This document shows, one piece after another, positions 55,386 through 63,569 of a DNA stretch of 64,000 nucleotides; the stretch's first letter is position 1, and each line of letters begins with the position of its first letter. The stretch covers positions 1-64,000 of the forward strand of contig CACIRX010000002.1 of the NCBI GenBank assembly GCA_902589175.1, given 5' to 3'. Source of the DNA: an uncultured Pelagibacteraceae bacterium (GTDB lineage Bacteria > Pseudomonadota > Alphaproteobacteria > Pelagibacterales > AG-422-B15). The translations under genes were made by a program, and so were the position numbers. The notes beneath the pieces are model-generated. The model did not search any database, was not told the origin of the DNA, and saw nothing but the letters and a program-made list of their open reading frames with translations.

Positions 55386-55404
55386 AGTTTATTTGGAGGA
55401 AACA

Positions 55405-56259
55405 GTGCAATCATCATTGCCAGAAAATTTAATTAAAATTGAAAATAATTTAAAATCTCTTACAAGAACAAGATCAATTTATTCTTTTCTCTCAATTGCG
55501 GCATTGATAGCAGTTATTTATTCGGGTTTAATTGTAGCAGAAACAGGAAATGCGACTAGCATCTGGGTTGGATTACCTAAATTTTTCGATTACCCAGTTG
55601 ATCTATTTGTTGGGTCATGGGAATACGGCTATAGATGGAATTTATTGTTACTTGAATACCTTCCAGATTTAATAAGCACTATTAATATGGCTCTATTTTC
55701 AACAGCAATGGGTACGTTGCTAGCCTTTTTTTTAAGTATTTTTTCAAGTCGTAATCTAATCAAAAGTAAAACTACTGTATTAATATTTCGACGCATCATG
55801 GATATATGCAGATCGTTTCCAGAATTAGTTATTGCGCTTGTTTTGTTGTATCTACTGGGAAAGTCAGCACTGCCTGCTGTAATTGCCATCATAATTCATA
55901 CCGCAGGAGCTCTTGGCAAACTGTTTTCAGAAGCTATTGAGAATGTCGACAAAAATCCAATTGAAGGTCTTGAGTCCTGTGGAGCTTCATGGTTTACCAG
56001 AATAAGATTTGGTGTGGTAACTCAGGCACTCCCTCTATTTCTAACTTACACAATTTTAAGATTTGAGATTAATATAAGGGCTTCAACTATTTTGGGATTT
56101 GTTGGCGCTGGAGGTATCGGTGAGCAACTTTACACTAATATACAGTGGAAATATGAAGCTGACACTATTGCAATAATGTTTTTACTTGTGTCTACGATCA
56201 TTACATTGGATTACTTATCAAGTTATTGGCGAAAATCATTAATAGGATTGAAATCATGA
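55405..56259 (+). CDS. phnE: Phosphonate ABC transporter permease (first)
   Basis: A 284-residue permease with about six helices. The EAA loop region shows FSEAIENVDKNPIEGLESCGASW and later FEINIRASTILGFVGAGGIGEQL, both PhnE hallmarks (quoted in part as IEGLESCGASW and LGFVGAGGIGEQL). GTG at 55405 is chosen because GGAGG lies 5 bases upstream; a TTG at 55393 would begin inside that site. It overlaps the second permease by ATGA. Confidence 0.94.
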   Translation: MQSSLPENLIKIENNLKSLTRTRSIYSFLSIAALIAVIYSGLIVAETGNATSIWVGLPKFFDYPVDLFVGSWEYGYRWNLLLLEYLPDLISTINMALFSTAMGTLLAFFLSIFSSRNLIKSKTTVLIFRRIMDICRSFPELVIALVLLYLLGKSALPAVIAIIIHTAGALGKLFSEAIENVDKNPIEGLESCGASWFTRIRFGVVTQALPLFLTYTILRFEINIRASTILGFVGAGGIGEQLYTNIQWKYEADTIAIMFLLVSTIITLDYLSSYWRKSLIGLKS

Positions 56260-57665
56260 ACAGGTCTGAAATTATTAAAAATTATTCAGATATAGTAGTT
56301 ACTAAATTTTCATCTAAAATGTGGTCAACTTTTTTAGTGCTCGGGATTATAGTGTATTTAATCATAGCAATTTTAAGCCTCGACATATTTCAGATTCATA
56401 AAAAATGGAGTCCTGAAAGAGCTTCATTGTTTGCCCTCGACACATATGCACATAAAGACCATGTCACAATGAAATGGAGTGAACCAGATGATATAATTAT
56501 ATCCTTTGAAGGAAGCAGGTGGTCTCAGTATGTTGGCCCCTATCAAAAAAGTGACGGTCTTCCAGAAAGGTATCCTGAATGGACTTCAATAGGTCCAGAG
56601 GGTGAAACAAAAATAAGTTTTAAAAATGGAGGGTTTGCAAATCTATACGATGATAAAGTTACAATAGAAAACTGGCCAGACACCAAAGAAACACTTGTTT
56701 TTCGTCTTGATGCACAAGGTAAGCCTTACGTTGAAAATGTAGATAATCTCCCAAAATGGATAAGGGTAACGGAAAATAAAATAGAGGTAAGACCATCTCT
56801 TTACGAAAGAGTTCAAGTTTATTCAAAAAAAGTTGAAGTACATAGGTACAATCTTGGTTGGAACTATTTCTGGTTTGACTTTGACAGTCCTTTAGAACCA
56901 TATGGAATTTGGAATGCTATTTCACTTTCATTCTCAGGCGATAGAGTTGACCCCAATATTTCAAATTTTTCGCTTCTAATTCAAGAATTTCTAAATAATG
57001 ATATGTGGCATCATGGACAAATATTGTGGGCTTTATTAGAGACAATTTTTATGGCTCTATTGGGCACCCTACTAGCAGCTCTTCTGGGTTTTCCTCTGGC
57101 ATTTTTTGCAGCTTACAATGTAACGCCTTTTAAATTTGTTCGAACGATATTAAGACGGTTATTTGATACATTAAGAGGCATCGATTTTTTGATTTGGAGC
57201 TTAATTTTTTTAAGAGCCTTCGGACCAGGACCATTTACTGGAATATTTGCTATTGCAATTACAGATACAGGAACTCTTGGAAAATTAATGTCTGAAGCAA
57301 TAGAAAACACTGAAGAAAAGCAACAAGAAGGTGTAGAGTCTACGGGAGCGAATAAAACTCTTCAACACAGATTTGGAATTATACCTCAAATACTTCCTAT
57401 TTTTATTTCCCAAACTCTTTACTACTTAGAATCAAACACGAGAGGAGCTGTTATTATAGGTGCCATGGGCGCAGGCGGCATAGGTTTACAATTACTTGGA
57501 GCAATAAATACGGGTACCAGTTGGGAAAATGTTATGTATATGTCATTATTGATTTTAGGAGTTGTTATTTTCATGGATACAATGTCCGCAAAAGTAAGAA
57601 GAGCTTTGATTGGTGATGAAACGCTAGGAGCAGAATTACAATTGGCAAAAATGGCAAAAAAATAA
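56256..57665 (+). CDS. phnE: Phosphonate ABC transporter permease (second, with large periplasmic insert)
   Basis: A 469-residue permease. After the first helix (about 18-42) an unusually long periplasmic section of about 170 residues (rich in Trp, Lys and Glu) precedes the canonical PhnE core, which has LMSEAIENTEEKQQEGVESTGA and IIGAMGAGGIGLQLL. Such long PhnE proteins are known in some alphaproteobacteria. The insert may contact PhnD or the substrate. ATG at 56256 overlaps the phnE1 stop (ATGA). Confidence 0.92.
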   Translation: MNRSEIIKNYSDIVVTKFSSKMWSTFLVLGIIVYLIIAILSLDIFQIHKKWSPERASLFALDTYAHKDHVTMKWSEPDDIIISFEGSRWSQYVGPYQKSDGLPERYPEWTSIGPEGETKISFKNGGFANLYDDKVTIENWPDTKETLVFRLDAQGKPYVENVDNLPKWIRVTENKIEVRPSLYERVQVYSKKVEVHRYNLGWNYFWFDFDSPLEPYGIWNAISLSFSGDRVDPNISNFSLLIQEFLNNDMWHHGQILWALLETIFMALLGTLLAALLGFPLAFFAAYNVTPFKFVRTILRRLFDTLRGIDFLIWSLIFLRAFGPGPFTGIFAIAITDTGTLGKLMSEAIENTEEKQQEGVESTGANKTLQHRFGIIPQILPIFISQTLYYLESNTRGAVIIGAMGAGGIGLQLLGAINTGTSWENVMYMSLLILGVVIFMDTMSAKVRRALIGDETLGAELQLAKMAKK

Positions 57666-57718
57666 TTTTTTTTTTGAGATCTTAATATTTTTTTAACAAT
57701 CTATTTGTATCATTAATT

Positions 57719-58156
57719 ATGACCAAATTTATTCAATTCTTTTTAATAACGTCGTACATGTTATCATCTCTTGCTCTTGCAGACAGTCATGAAGACAATA
57801 CAATTGGGCAAGCTGGAAGTGACTATTCTACCAATACTGAAAGTACATACGAGAGCAATATAGGAAACTGTGAAGATTTAAGTGTATTAACGCTCCGTGG
57901 ATCAGTTAAAAACGATATACAGCGAGCTGACCCAGATTCAGCAACGAAAGCACATAATTTAATGCTTGAAGGAATGGAATTGTGTAATAAAAATCAAAAC
58001 GTCCTTGCAAAAATGAAATTGAAAGAGGCTCAAACTATAGCGAGAGAAGGCAATGTTGCCGGACAAGATATGAGAATTGGAATTGTTAATGAGTCAGACG
58101 AACTGCAAGAAGAGACAGAAAATGAAAAAGAAAAGTCATGGTGGCAGATTTTTTAA
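57719..58156 (+). CDS. Secreted protein of unknown function in phn island
   Basis: Not recognised. A 145-residue protein with a signal peptide (FFLITSYMLSSLALA before DSHED). The mature part is acidic, with Thr/Ser-rich start, two Cys (GNCEDLS and MELCNKN), helical ATKAHNLMLEGMELC and a C-terminal Glu/Lys-rich end with SWWQIF. It follows phnE2 by 53 bases and may be transcribed with the transporter. It converges with the next gene one base later. Confidence 0.65.
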   Translation: MTKFIQFFLITSYMLSSLALADSHEDNTIGQAGSDYSTNTESTYESNIGNCEDLSVLTLRGSVKNDIQRADPDSATKAHNLMLEGMELCNKNQNVLAKMKLKEAQTIAREGNVAGQDMRIGIVNESDELQEETENEKEKSWWQIF

Positions 58157-58501
58157 CTACACCTCTTCTAATAACGTACAAAAGCCAGGATCACTACCAT
58201 TAAAAAAAGTTTCTATATTAGAAGAACAGTGATTAATCACACATTGGTCTGACTCATAAAAATAATCATCAATATTTTTAGCTGATTTAATATTCTGCAA
58301 CATACAAAGACTATACTCATTGAAGTTACTGCTAGGATGAGTATTAAAATATATTTCACAATGAATTATTGTCTCATCGTACCCTATTTCTAGAGATGAA
58401 GTGTTTTGAAAGTAAGCTATACAACTCTTAAAGTCGTCAGCATAGATGTTTGTGCTCAGCAGAATTTTATAAATGAACATTAAAAGCACGAATCGTTTCA
58501 T
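58157..58501 (-). CDS. Secreted Cys-containing small protein of unknown function
   Basis: Not recognised. A 114-residue protein with a signal peptide (VLLMFIYKILLSTNIYA) and seven Cys in the mature part (in KSCIAY, IHCEIY, SLCMLQ, DQCVINHCSS and GFCTLL), suggesting disulfides. It starts at ATG 58501, the first base of which lies within a row of TGTAATA repeats, and it is divergent from the MFS transporter gene. Confidence 0.65.
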   Translation of the reverse strand: MKRFVLLMFIYKILLSTNIYADDFKSCIAYFQNTSSLEIGYDETIIHCEIYFNTHPSSNFNEYSLCMLQNIKSAKNIDDYFYESDQCVINHCSSNIETFFNGSDPGFCTLLEEV

Positions 58502-58539
58502 GTAATATTATTGTAATATTTCTTAACATTTTTGTAATA
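58501..58539. promoter_or_regulatory. Putative PhoB-binding array between secreted protein and MFS gene
   Basis: TGTAATA at 58501-58507, again at 58512-58518, TTAACAT at 58523, and TGTAATA at 58533-58539: four half-sites at 11, 11 and 10-base spacing. Same half-site as the array before phnC and the pair before phnG. It sits between divergent genes. Confidence 0.6.
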
Positions 58540-58633
58540 TTTAAAAATTGGCAAACAATCTATTTTTTAACTATTGTAAAAATAACAAATTTATTCAATG
58601 ACTTATAAAAATAAATACTAAACAGGCATCAAG

Positions 58634-59848
58634 TTGAAAGAAAATAATAGTTTATTTCCTGTTCATACTATTGGAATTGTAACAATCATTGGTTACGGAT
58701 TTTTATTCTATACTATTGCCCCATTAAAAGAGTATATCTCACTTCACACCAATTTAAGTGAGGAATTAATTCTCACAATGTTTAGTTTAGCACTGTTATT
58801 TCAAGCCCTATTAGCGCCTCGGATTGGAAAATGGTCAGACCATCATGGAAGCCTAATCGTAATTAAATACGGCCTGTTATTAGGTATGATAGGCTCAATT
58901 TTTATTGGAATAACAGAGATTGATTTATTTATTTTCAAAAATGTATTGTGGGTGTTTATTTCTATGTTTCTAATTACCTTGGGGCTTGGTATGTCAACCT
59001 ATGAAGTAGCGTTTAATGCAGCAGTCCAAATGGATGAAATCAATTCTAGAAAAAATATTTCAATAATTACTTTTTATGGAGCGGTAGCAAGCACTATTAC
59101 CTGGCTTTCAATTTATCCACTTATTTACAATGTAGGCTTATTCTATACGTGTTTATTTATTTCAATTATTTTATTAATTGGCTATGTACTTGTGTCCTCA
59201 AAGGAAATGAAATACAAATCAAATATAGAATACTTAAATGAAAGTAAGTTATTATTTAATTGGAATGAGCTAAAGAAGACTCAAAAAAAATCATTTTTTT
59301 ACATTACAATATCCTCTTCTTTACAAAATTTTTTTTTTGTAGCATTCACCCTAGCATTGGTAAATTTTTTTACAGAAACATTTAATGACATTAGTATCGC
59401 GGTTTTACTTGCGAGTATATATGGCCCGTTTCAACTTGTAGGAAGATACTTGGAGATGAAAATTGGAAAGCATTACGACGCAAGATATACAGGCTTAATA
59501 GCCTTTTTGTTTGTAATTTTTTCAATTTTTACAGCTCAATTTACAAATAATATTTCTGTTGCCGCAATTAGTATGGCTTTTTTCGGGATGGGTCACGGTG
59601 TTTTAACAATAACATATGGTTATGTCACCAATATGTATTTTGAGTCACAAATTTATGGCCAAGCTAAAGGGTGGATGGCCCTTTCAAGGAGCATTAGCTT
59701 TGCCGTAGGTCCAGCAGTAGGCGCATTTCTTTTTGCGTATAATTTAAACTTATTTACGATTACGATTGTAATAACTGCAATCTTATCAGCGTTTTCTTTC
59801 TTACTAATAATTTTCGAGAAACCTACAAATCAAATGCACGAATTATAA
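58634..59848 (+). CDS. MFS transporter in phn island
   Basis: A 404-residue protein with about twelve helices. The loop 2-3 motif appears as RIGKWSDHHGSLIVIKYG, and the second half starts after a basic central loop (KKTQKKSFFYITISSS). Start is TTG at 58634. Position between phn transporter genes and phnF, with Pho-like repeats upstream, suggests a role in phosphonate or phosphate-ester movement. Direction and substrate are not shown. Confidence 0.8.
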   Translation: MKENNSLFPVHTIGIVTIIGYGFLFYTIAPLKEYISLHTNLSEELILTMFSLALLFQALLAPRIGKWSDHHGSLIVIKYGLLLGMIGSIFIGITEIDLFIFKNVLWVFISMFLITLGLGMSTYEVAFNAAVQMDEINSRKNISIITFYGAVASTITWLSIYPLIYNVGLFYTCLFISIILLIGYVLVSSKEMKYKSNIEYLNESKLLFNWNELKKTQKKSFFYITISSSLQNFFFVAFTLALVNFFTETFNDISIAVLLASIYGPFQLVGRYLEMKIGKHYDARYTGLIAFLFVIFSIFTAQFTNNISVAAISMAFFGMGHGVLTITYGYVTNMYFESQIYGQAKGWMALSRSISFAVGPAVGAFLFAYNLNLFTITIVITAILSAFSFLLIIFEKPTNQMHEL

Positions 59849-60544
59849 TTTGCTTATTTCTAACTGAATTTTACTTCCAACAAAATAACTATCACTTATC
59901 TCAATTGGTTTGTTATTAATATCTGTATTTGTTGCTTTTGTATGTATTAACGGGTCTCCGACATTAATTTTTAAATATTTGGATTGTACATTATTCGCAC
60001 TCTCTGCTGATACTGTTGTTTTTTTTCTATATATTTTTTTTAATCCATATTTATTAAAGGACAATGTCATAGAGCCAGTTTTACGAAAAAATAAATCAAA
60101 ATTTTTAAATCTTTTTTCTGGGACTAATCTTTCTGTTAAAATAAGTGGAATACCATTAGCTTTAGAGATTGTATAAATATAGAAAACTGAATCATTTTTT
60201 TTTAAATTAAATTCTCTTATTTCATTGCTGTACCCTTTTCTCTTATCTATAGAAATAATATCTACAGCAATATCAGTAGTCTCTTGATTTAAATTCTGTG
60301 ATGCCCTTACTGTTTTTCCGATTTTATAATTTATTTTCTTAGAGTTAAGAAAATATCCTAAACCTCTTCTCGAATAAATGATATTTTCTTTTTTAAGGGC
60401 CTCGATTCCACGTCTAACTGTATGCCTATTCACCTTAAAAAGCTTAGCATAATAGTTTTCAGAATAGATTTTTTCCCCTAATCGAAGCTTACGATTAATA
60501 ATATCTTTTTTTATTGAGTCCCTTATTTCTTCCCAGGCAAACAT
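59843..60544 (-). CDS. phnF: PhnF-type GntR/HutC transcriptional regulator
   Basis: A 233-residue GntR-family regulator. The wHTH (about 1-70) has LRLGEKIYSENYYAKLFKVNRHTVRRGIEAL (short: FKVNRHTVRRGIEAL) and the UTRA domain (about 85-230) ends PIEISDSYFVGSKIQLEI. It is divergent from phnG and adjacent to a TTGTATAG tandem repeat, supporting control of the C-P lyase genes. The effector is not shown. Confidence 0.9.
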   Translation of the reverse strand: MFAWEEIRDSIKKDIINRKLRLGEKIYSENYYAKLFKVNRHTVRRGIEALKKENIIYSRRGLGYFLNSKKINYKIGKTVRASQNLNQETTDIAVDIISIDKRKGYSNEIREFNLKKNDSVFYIYTISKANGIPLILTERLVPEKRFKNFDLFFRKTGSMTLSFNKYGLKKIYRKKTTVSAESANNVQSKYLKINVGDPLIHTKATNTDINNKPIEISDSYFVGSKIQLEISKL

Positions 60545-60552
60545 TTAGTTAT

Positions 60553-60570
60553 TGTAACATAATTTTAATA
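60553..60570 (+). promoter_or_regulatory. Putative Pho box upstream of phnG
   Basis: TGTAACA (60553-60559) and TTTAATA (60564-60570) are 11 bases apart, just upstream of the -35 of the phnG promoter, a usual place for PhoB activation. The second half-site is one base off TGTAATA. Confidence 0.5.
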
Positions 60571-60576
60571 AATAAA

Positions 60577-60605
60577 TTGAAACGAATCGTCATAATTATT
60601 ATAAT
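60577..60605 (+). promoter_or_regulatory. Sigma70-type promoter of phnGHIJK
   Basis: TTGAAA (60577-60582), 17-base spacer, TATAAT (60600-60605). The phnG start codon is 27 bases further on, so transcription starts near 60612. Confidence 0.7.
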
Positions 60606-60609
60606 ATAC

Positions 60610-60625
60610 TTGTATAGTTGTATAG
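60610..60625 (+). promoter_or_regulatory. Candidate PhnF operator
   Basis: A perfect tandem repeat of TTGTATAG (60610-60617 and 60618-60625) overlaps the expected transcription start between divergent phnF and phnG. HutC-type GntR regulators bind short GTATA-containing sites, and PhnF of mycobacteria binds a related TATA-centred site. Confidence 0.55.
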
Positions 60626-60631
60626 ATTAAT

Positions 60632-61063
60632 ATGGAAAGAAAATTTTGGCTTAGCACATTGGCTACATGCAATGATGCCCACCTAACTTCTCTTTGGGAA
60701 AAATTTGGTATTGAGGTAAATTTCACATGGCTTAGAAAACCGGAAATAGGCAGTATAATGTGTCAAGGAAAAATTGGAGTAACAGGAAATAATTTCAATT
60801 TTGGTGAAGTTACTATTACCCGTTGTCAATTGAAAACCTCACAAGGAAAAATTGGTCACGGATACGTGCAAGGAAGAAATAAACATAAGGCTGAAATTGT
60901 TGCTATATGCGATGCTTTACTGCAAACAAATAAAAGAGATTTTTTAATCAAAAATATAATACGCCCTCTAGTTGTAAGCGATAAAAATTTAAAAAAAGAT
61001 GTAATGTCAAAATCAGAGTCAACAGCTGTCGATTTCTTTACATTGGTGCGAGGTGAAACTTGA
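60632..61063 (+). CDS. phnG: C-P lyase core subunit PhnG
   Basis: A 143-residue subunit of the PhnGHIJ complex, which makes ribose 1-methylphosphonate 5-triphosphate. Features: LRKPEIGSIMCQGKIG and FNFGEVTITRCQLKTSQGKIGHGYVQGRNKHKAEI-type block (short GEVTITRCQ and GHGYVQGRNKHKA). First gene after the promoter; close to phnH. Confidence 0.94.
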   Translation: MERKFWLSTLATCNDAHLTSLWEKFGIEVNFTWLRKPEIGSIMCQGKIGVTGNNFNFGEVTITRCQLKTSQGKIGHGYVQGRNKHKAEIVAICDALLQTNKRDFLIKNIIRPLVVSDKNLKKDVMSKSESTAVDFFTLVRGET

Positions 61064-61064
61064 A

Positions 61065-61619
61065 ATGATTAATACAAATGAAAACGATTCTATTATAAAA
61101 GCCGATGCATTCAGAGCTATATTGTTTGCAACTTCTTATCCTGGATCAATTGAAAAGTTTTTAGAGATAAATAAACCTAAACAAATTTCTACATCTTCAG
61201 CTTCTATTTTGTCCACTATGTGCGATCACACCAGCACCATTTATATTGGAAAATCATTAGATACTAAATCCTTAAGAGATTGGGTAGCCTTTCATACAAA
61301 CTCTAAAATAGTAGATAAAAAATTTGCAAATTTTGCAATTGGTACTTTCCATGACATGTTGCCCCTTACAGAGTTCTCTAGAGGATCAGACGAGTTTCCG
61401 GATAGATCATGTACATTAATAATTGAGACACTCTTTAAATCAGACAATGTAAGTATTTCGGGGCCCGGTATCAAAGGTAGCAAAGATATCTACTTACCAC
61501 ATGCGAATAAAATAAGTGATGTAAATAACTCCTTCCCCCTTGGTATAGATTTCTATTTTACCAATAAGAGCAATTTTTTTTGCATTCCAAGATCAATAAA
61601 AATTAAAAAGAAAGGATAG
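61065..61619 (+). CDS. phnH: C-P lyase core subunit PhnH
   Basis: A 184-residue subunit, PLP-transferase-like but lacking the Lys. ADAFRAILFATSYPGSIEKF (N-terminal F..il.amS.PG motif), LSTMCDHTSTIYI and the DEFPDRSCTLIIE plus GPGIKG near the C terminus are typical. ATG at 61065, one base after the phnG stop, is chosen; a GTG at 61053 overlapping phnG is also possible. Confidence 0.92.
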   Translation: MINTNENDSIIKADAFRAILFATSYPGSIEKFLEINKPKQISTSSASILSTMCDHTSTIYIGKSLDTKSLRDWVAFHTNSKIVDKKFANFAIGTFHDMLPLTEFSRGSDEFPDRSCTLIIETLFKSDNVSISGPGIKGSKDIYLPHANKISDVNNSFPLGIDFYFTNKSNFFCIPRSIKIKKKG

Positions 61620-61624
61620 TTTCT

Positions 61625-62695
61625 ATGTATGTAGCTGTTAAAGGTGGTGAAAAAGCAATTGAAAATGCTCATAATTGGCTTTCAGAAATAAGGAGAGGTG
61701 ATGTTAATGTTCCCAACCTCGAAATTGATCAAATTAAAGAACAGTTGACATTGTCTGTTGAAAGGGTCATGTCAGAAGGATCATTATATGATACTGATCT
61801 AGCAGCTCTCGCCATAAAACAATCAAGAGGTGACCTTATTGAAGCCATCTTCTTAATCAGGGCCTATCGTACAACTCTACCAAGATTTGGAACATCCCCC
61901 CCTATTAAAACAGAAGATATGGTATGCATGAGAAGAATCTCAGCAACTTATAAAGATATTCCTGGAAAACAAAAATTGGGACCTACATTTGATTATACAC
62001 ACAGACTTTTAGACTTTAGTTTACTGGCTGAAGGCAATATACCTAAGGCAGAAAAACGAAAAGTATTAAAGGAAAAAATACCTCACGTACTGAGATTTTT
62101 AAATAAAGAAGGCCTTATTCAAAAAGAAAAAAATAATAATTATCAGCCAAAAGACATCACAAGAAATCCACTTGAGTTTCCAGCTAATAGAAGTGAGAGG
62201 TTACAATCACTTTCTAGAGCCGATGAAGGATTTCTTCTTGCTTTAGCTTATTCAACTCAAAGAGGCTACGCTAGAAATCATGCTTTTGTAGGTGAATTAA
62301 GAATTGGTTATGTAAAAGTTAAGTACAACATTCCAGAATTAGACATTGAGATCGATATTGCAGAAATAATTGTTACTGAGTGCGAGAGTGTAAATCAATT
62401 TCAAGGAAGCAAAAAAACACCCGCACAATTTACACGAGGATATGGATTGACATTTGGTCAATTAGAAAGAAAGGCAGTATCAATGGCCCTAGTCGATAGG
62501 GCATTAAGGTGGAAAGAAATTGGTGAAGAGTTTGTCGGAGCTCCTGCTCAGGATGAAGAGTTTGTATTGTCACATTGTGATAATATACAGGCAACTGGGT
62601 TTTTGGAACATTTAAAGTTACCCCATTATGTTGATTTTCAATCAGAGCTGGAATTGGTTAGAAGAATTCGTAAAGAGTATGAGAAAAACAAATAA
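61625..62695 (+). CDS. phnI: C-P lyase core subunit PhnI
   Basis: A 356-residue nucleosidase/transferase subunit that displaces adenine from ATP with the phosphonate. MYVAVKGGEKAIENAHNWL, LYDTDLAALAIKQSRGDLIEAIFLIRAYRTTLPRFG (short ALAIKQSRGDLIEAIFLIRAYR) and EFVLSHCDNIQATGFLEHLKLPHYVDFQSELE (short LSHCDNIQATGFLEHLKLPH) match PhnI. Overlaps phnJ by 17 bases. Confidence 0.96.
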   Translation: MYVAVKGGEKAIENAHNWLSEIRRGDVNVPNLEIDQIKEQLTLSVERVMSEGSLYDTDLAALAIKQSRGDLIEAIFLIRAYRTTLPRFGTSPPIKTEDMVCMRRISATYKDIPGKQKLGPTFDYTHRLLDFSLLAEGNIPKAEKRKVLKEKIPHVLRFLNKEGLIQKEKNNNYQPKDITRNPLEFPANRSERLQSLSRADEGFLLALAYSTQRGYARNHAFVGELRIGYVKVKYNIPELDIEIDIAEIIVTECESVNQFQGSKKTPAQFTRGYGLTFGQLERKAVSMALVDRALRWKEIGEEFVGAPAQDEEFVLSHCDNIQATGFLEHLKLPHYVDFQSELELVRRIRKEYEKNK

Positions 62696-63569
62696 CGTAA
62701 TTAAGATTAAAGATTTCAAAGTAGACAAAGGTCTACCTTTTGATCAAGAATATAATTTTGCGTATTTAGATGAGAATACAAAAAAAATGATAAGACGTGC
62801 AATAATAAAAGCTTTATGTATTCCAGGTTATCAGGTTCCTTTTGCCTCTAGGGAAATGCCTATGCCATATGGATGGGGAACAGGTGGAGTCCAAGTTACT
62901 GCGAGCTGCTTAACAAAAAGAGACACTTTAAAAATAATAGATCAGGGAGCTGACGATACTACCAACGCTGTATCAATAAGAAATTTTTTCAAAAAAACTT
63001 CAAATATTAAAACTACTGAAATTACTGAAAAAGCAACACTGATACAAACTAGACATAGAATTCCTGAAACACCATTAAAAAAGAAACAAATATTTGTTTA
63101 TCAGGTACCCATCCCTGAACCCTTGGCCTTTCTAGAACCTAAAGTATCTGAAACAATAAAAATGCACTCTCTTTCCGAATATGGCGCAATGCACGTAAAG
63201 CTCTATGAAGATATATCAAAAAATGGGCATATAGAAACCGCTTACGCTTATCCAGTAAAAACTAATGATCGTTATATAATGGATCCATCCCCAATACCAA
63301 AATTTGATAATCCTAAAATGAATAACTCACCAGCGATACAGCTATTTGGTGCTGGAAGAGAACAAAGAATTTATGCTATTCCACCATATACAAAAGTTAA
63401 AAGTCTCGATTTTGAAGACTACCCATTTGACCCATTTAAAGCTGAACACGCGTGTGATATTTGTGGATCAAAGAATACATATTTAGATGAGATTATTGTT
63501 GATGATGCGGGAAATAAATCTTTTATTTGCTCAGATACAGATTTTTGTAATAAAAGAAAAAATAAATGA
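62679..63569 (+). CDS. phnJ: Radical SAM C-P lyase PhnJ
   Basis: Cleaves the C-P bond of ribose 1-phosphonate 5-phosphate, using a 4Fe-4S cluster. It has 296 residues from ATG 62679. The C-terminal four Cys have the exact PhnJ spacing CX2CX21CX5C: Cys259, 262, 284 and 290. MPMPYGWGTGGVQVTAS near residue 65 is the conserved Gly-rich motif. The start inside phnI, and an ATGA overlap with phnK, imply coupling. A longer frame from 62628 has no family match. Confidence 0.96.
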   Translation: MRKTNNVIKIKDFKVDKGLPFDQEYNFAYLDENTKKMIRRAIIKALCIPGYQVPFASREMPMPYGWGTGGVQVTASCLTKRDTLKIIDQGADDTTNAVSIRNFFKKTSNIKTTEITEKATLIQTRHRIPETPLKKKQIFVYQVPIPEPLAFLEPKVSETIKMHSLSEYGAMHVKLYEDISKNGHIETAYAYPVKTNDRYIMDPSPIPKFDNPKMNNSPAIQLFGAGREQRIYAIPPYTKVKSLDFEDYPFDPFKAEHACDICGSKNTYLDEIIVDDAGNKSFICSDTDFCNKRKNK

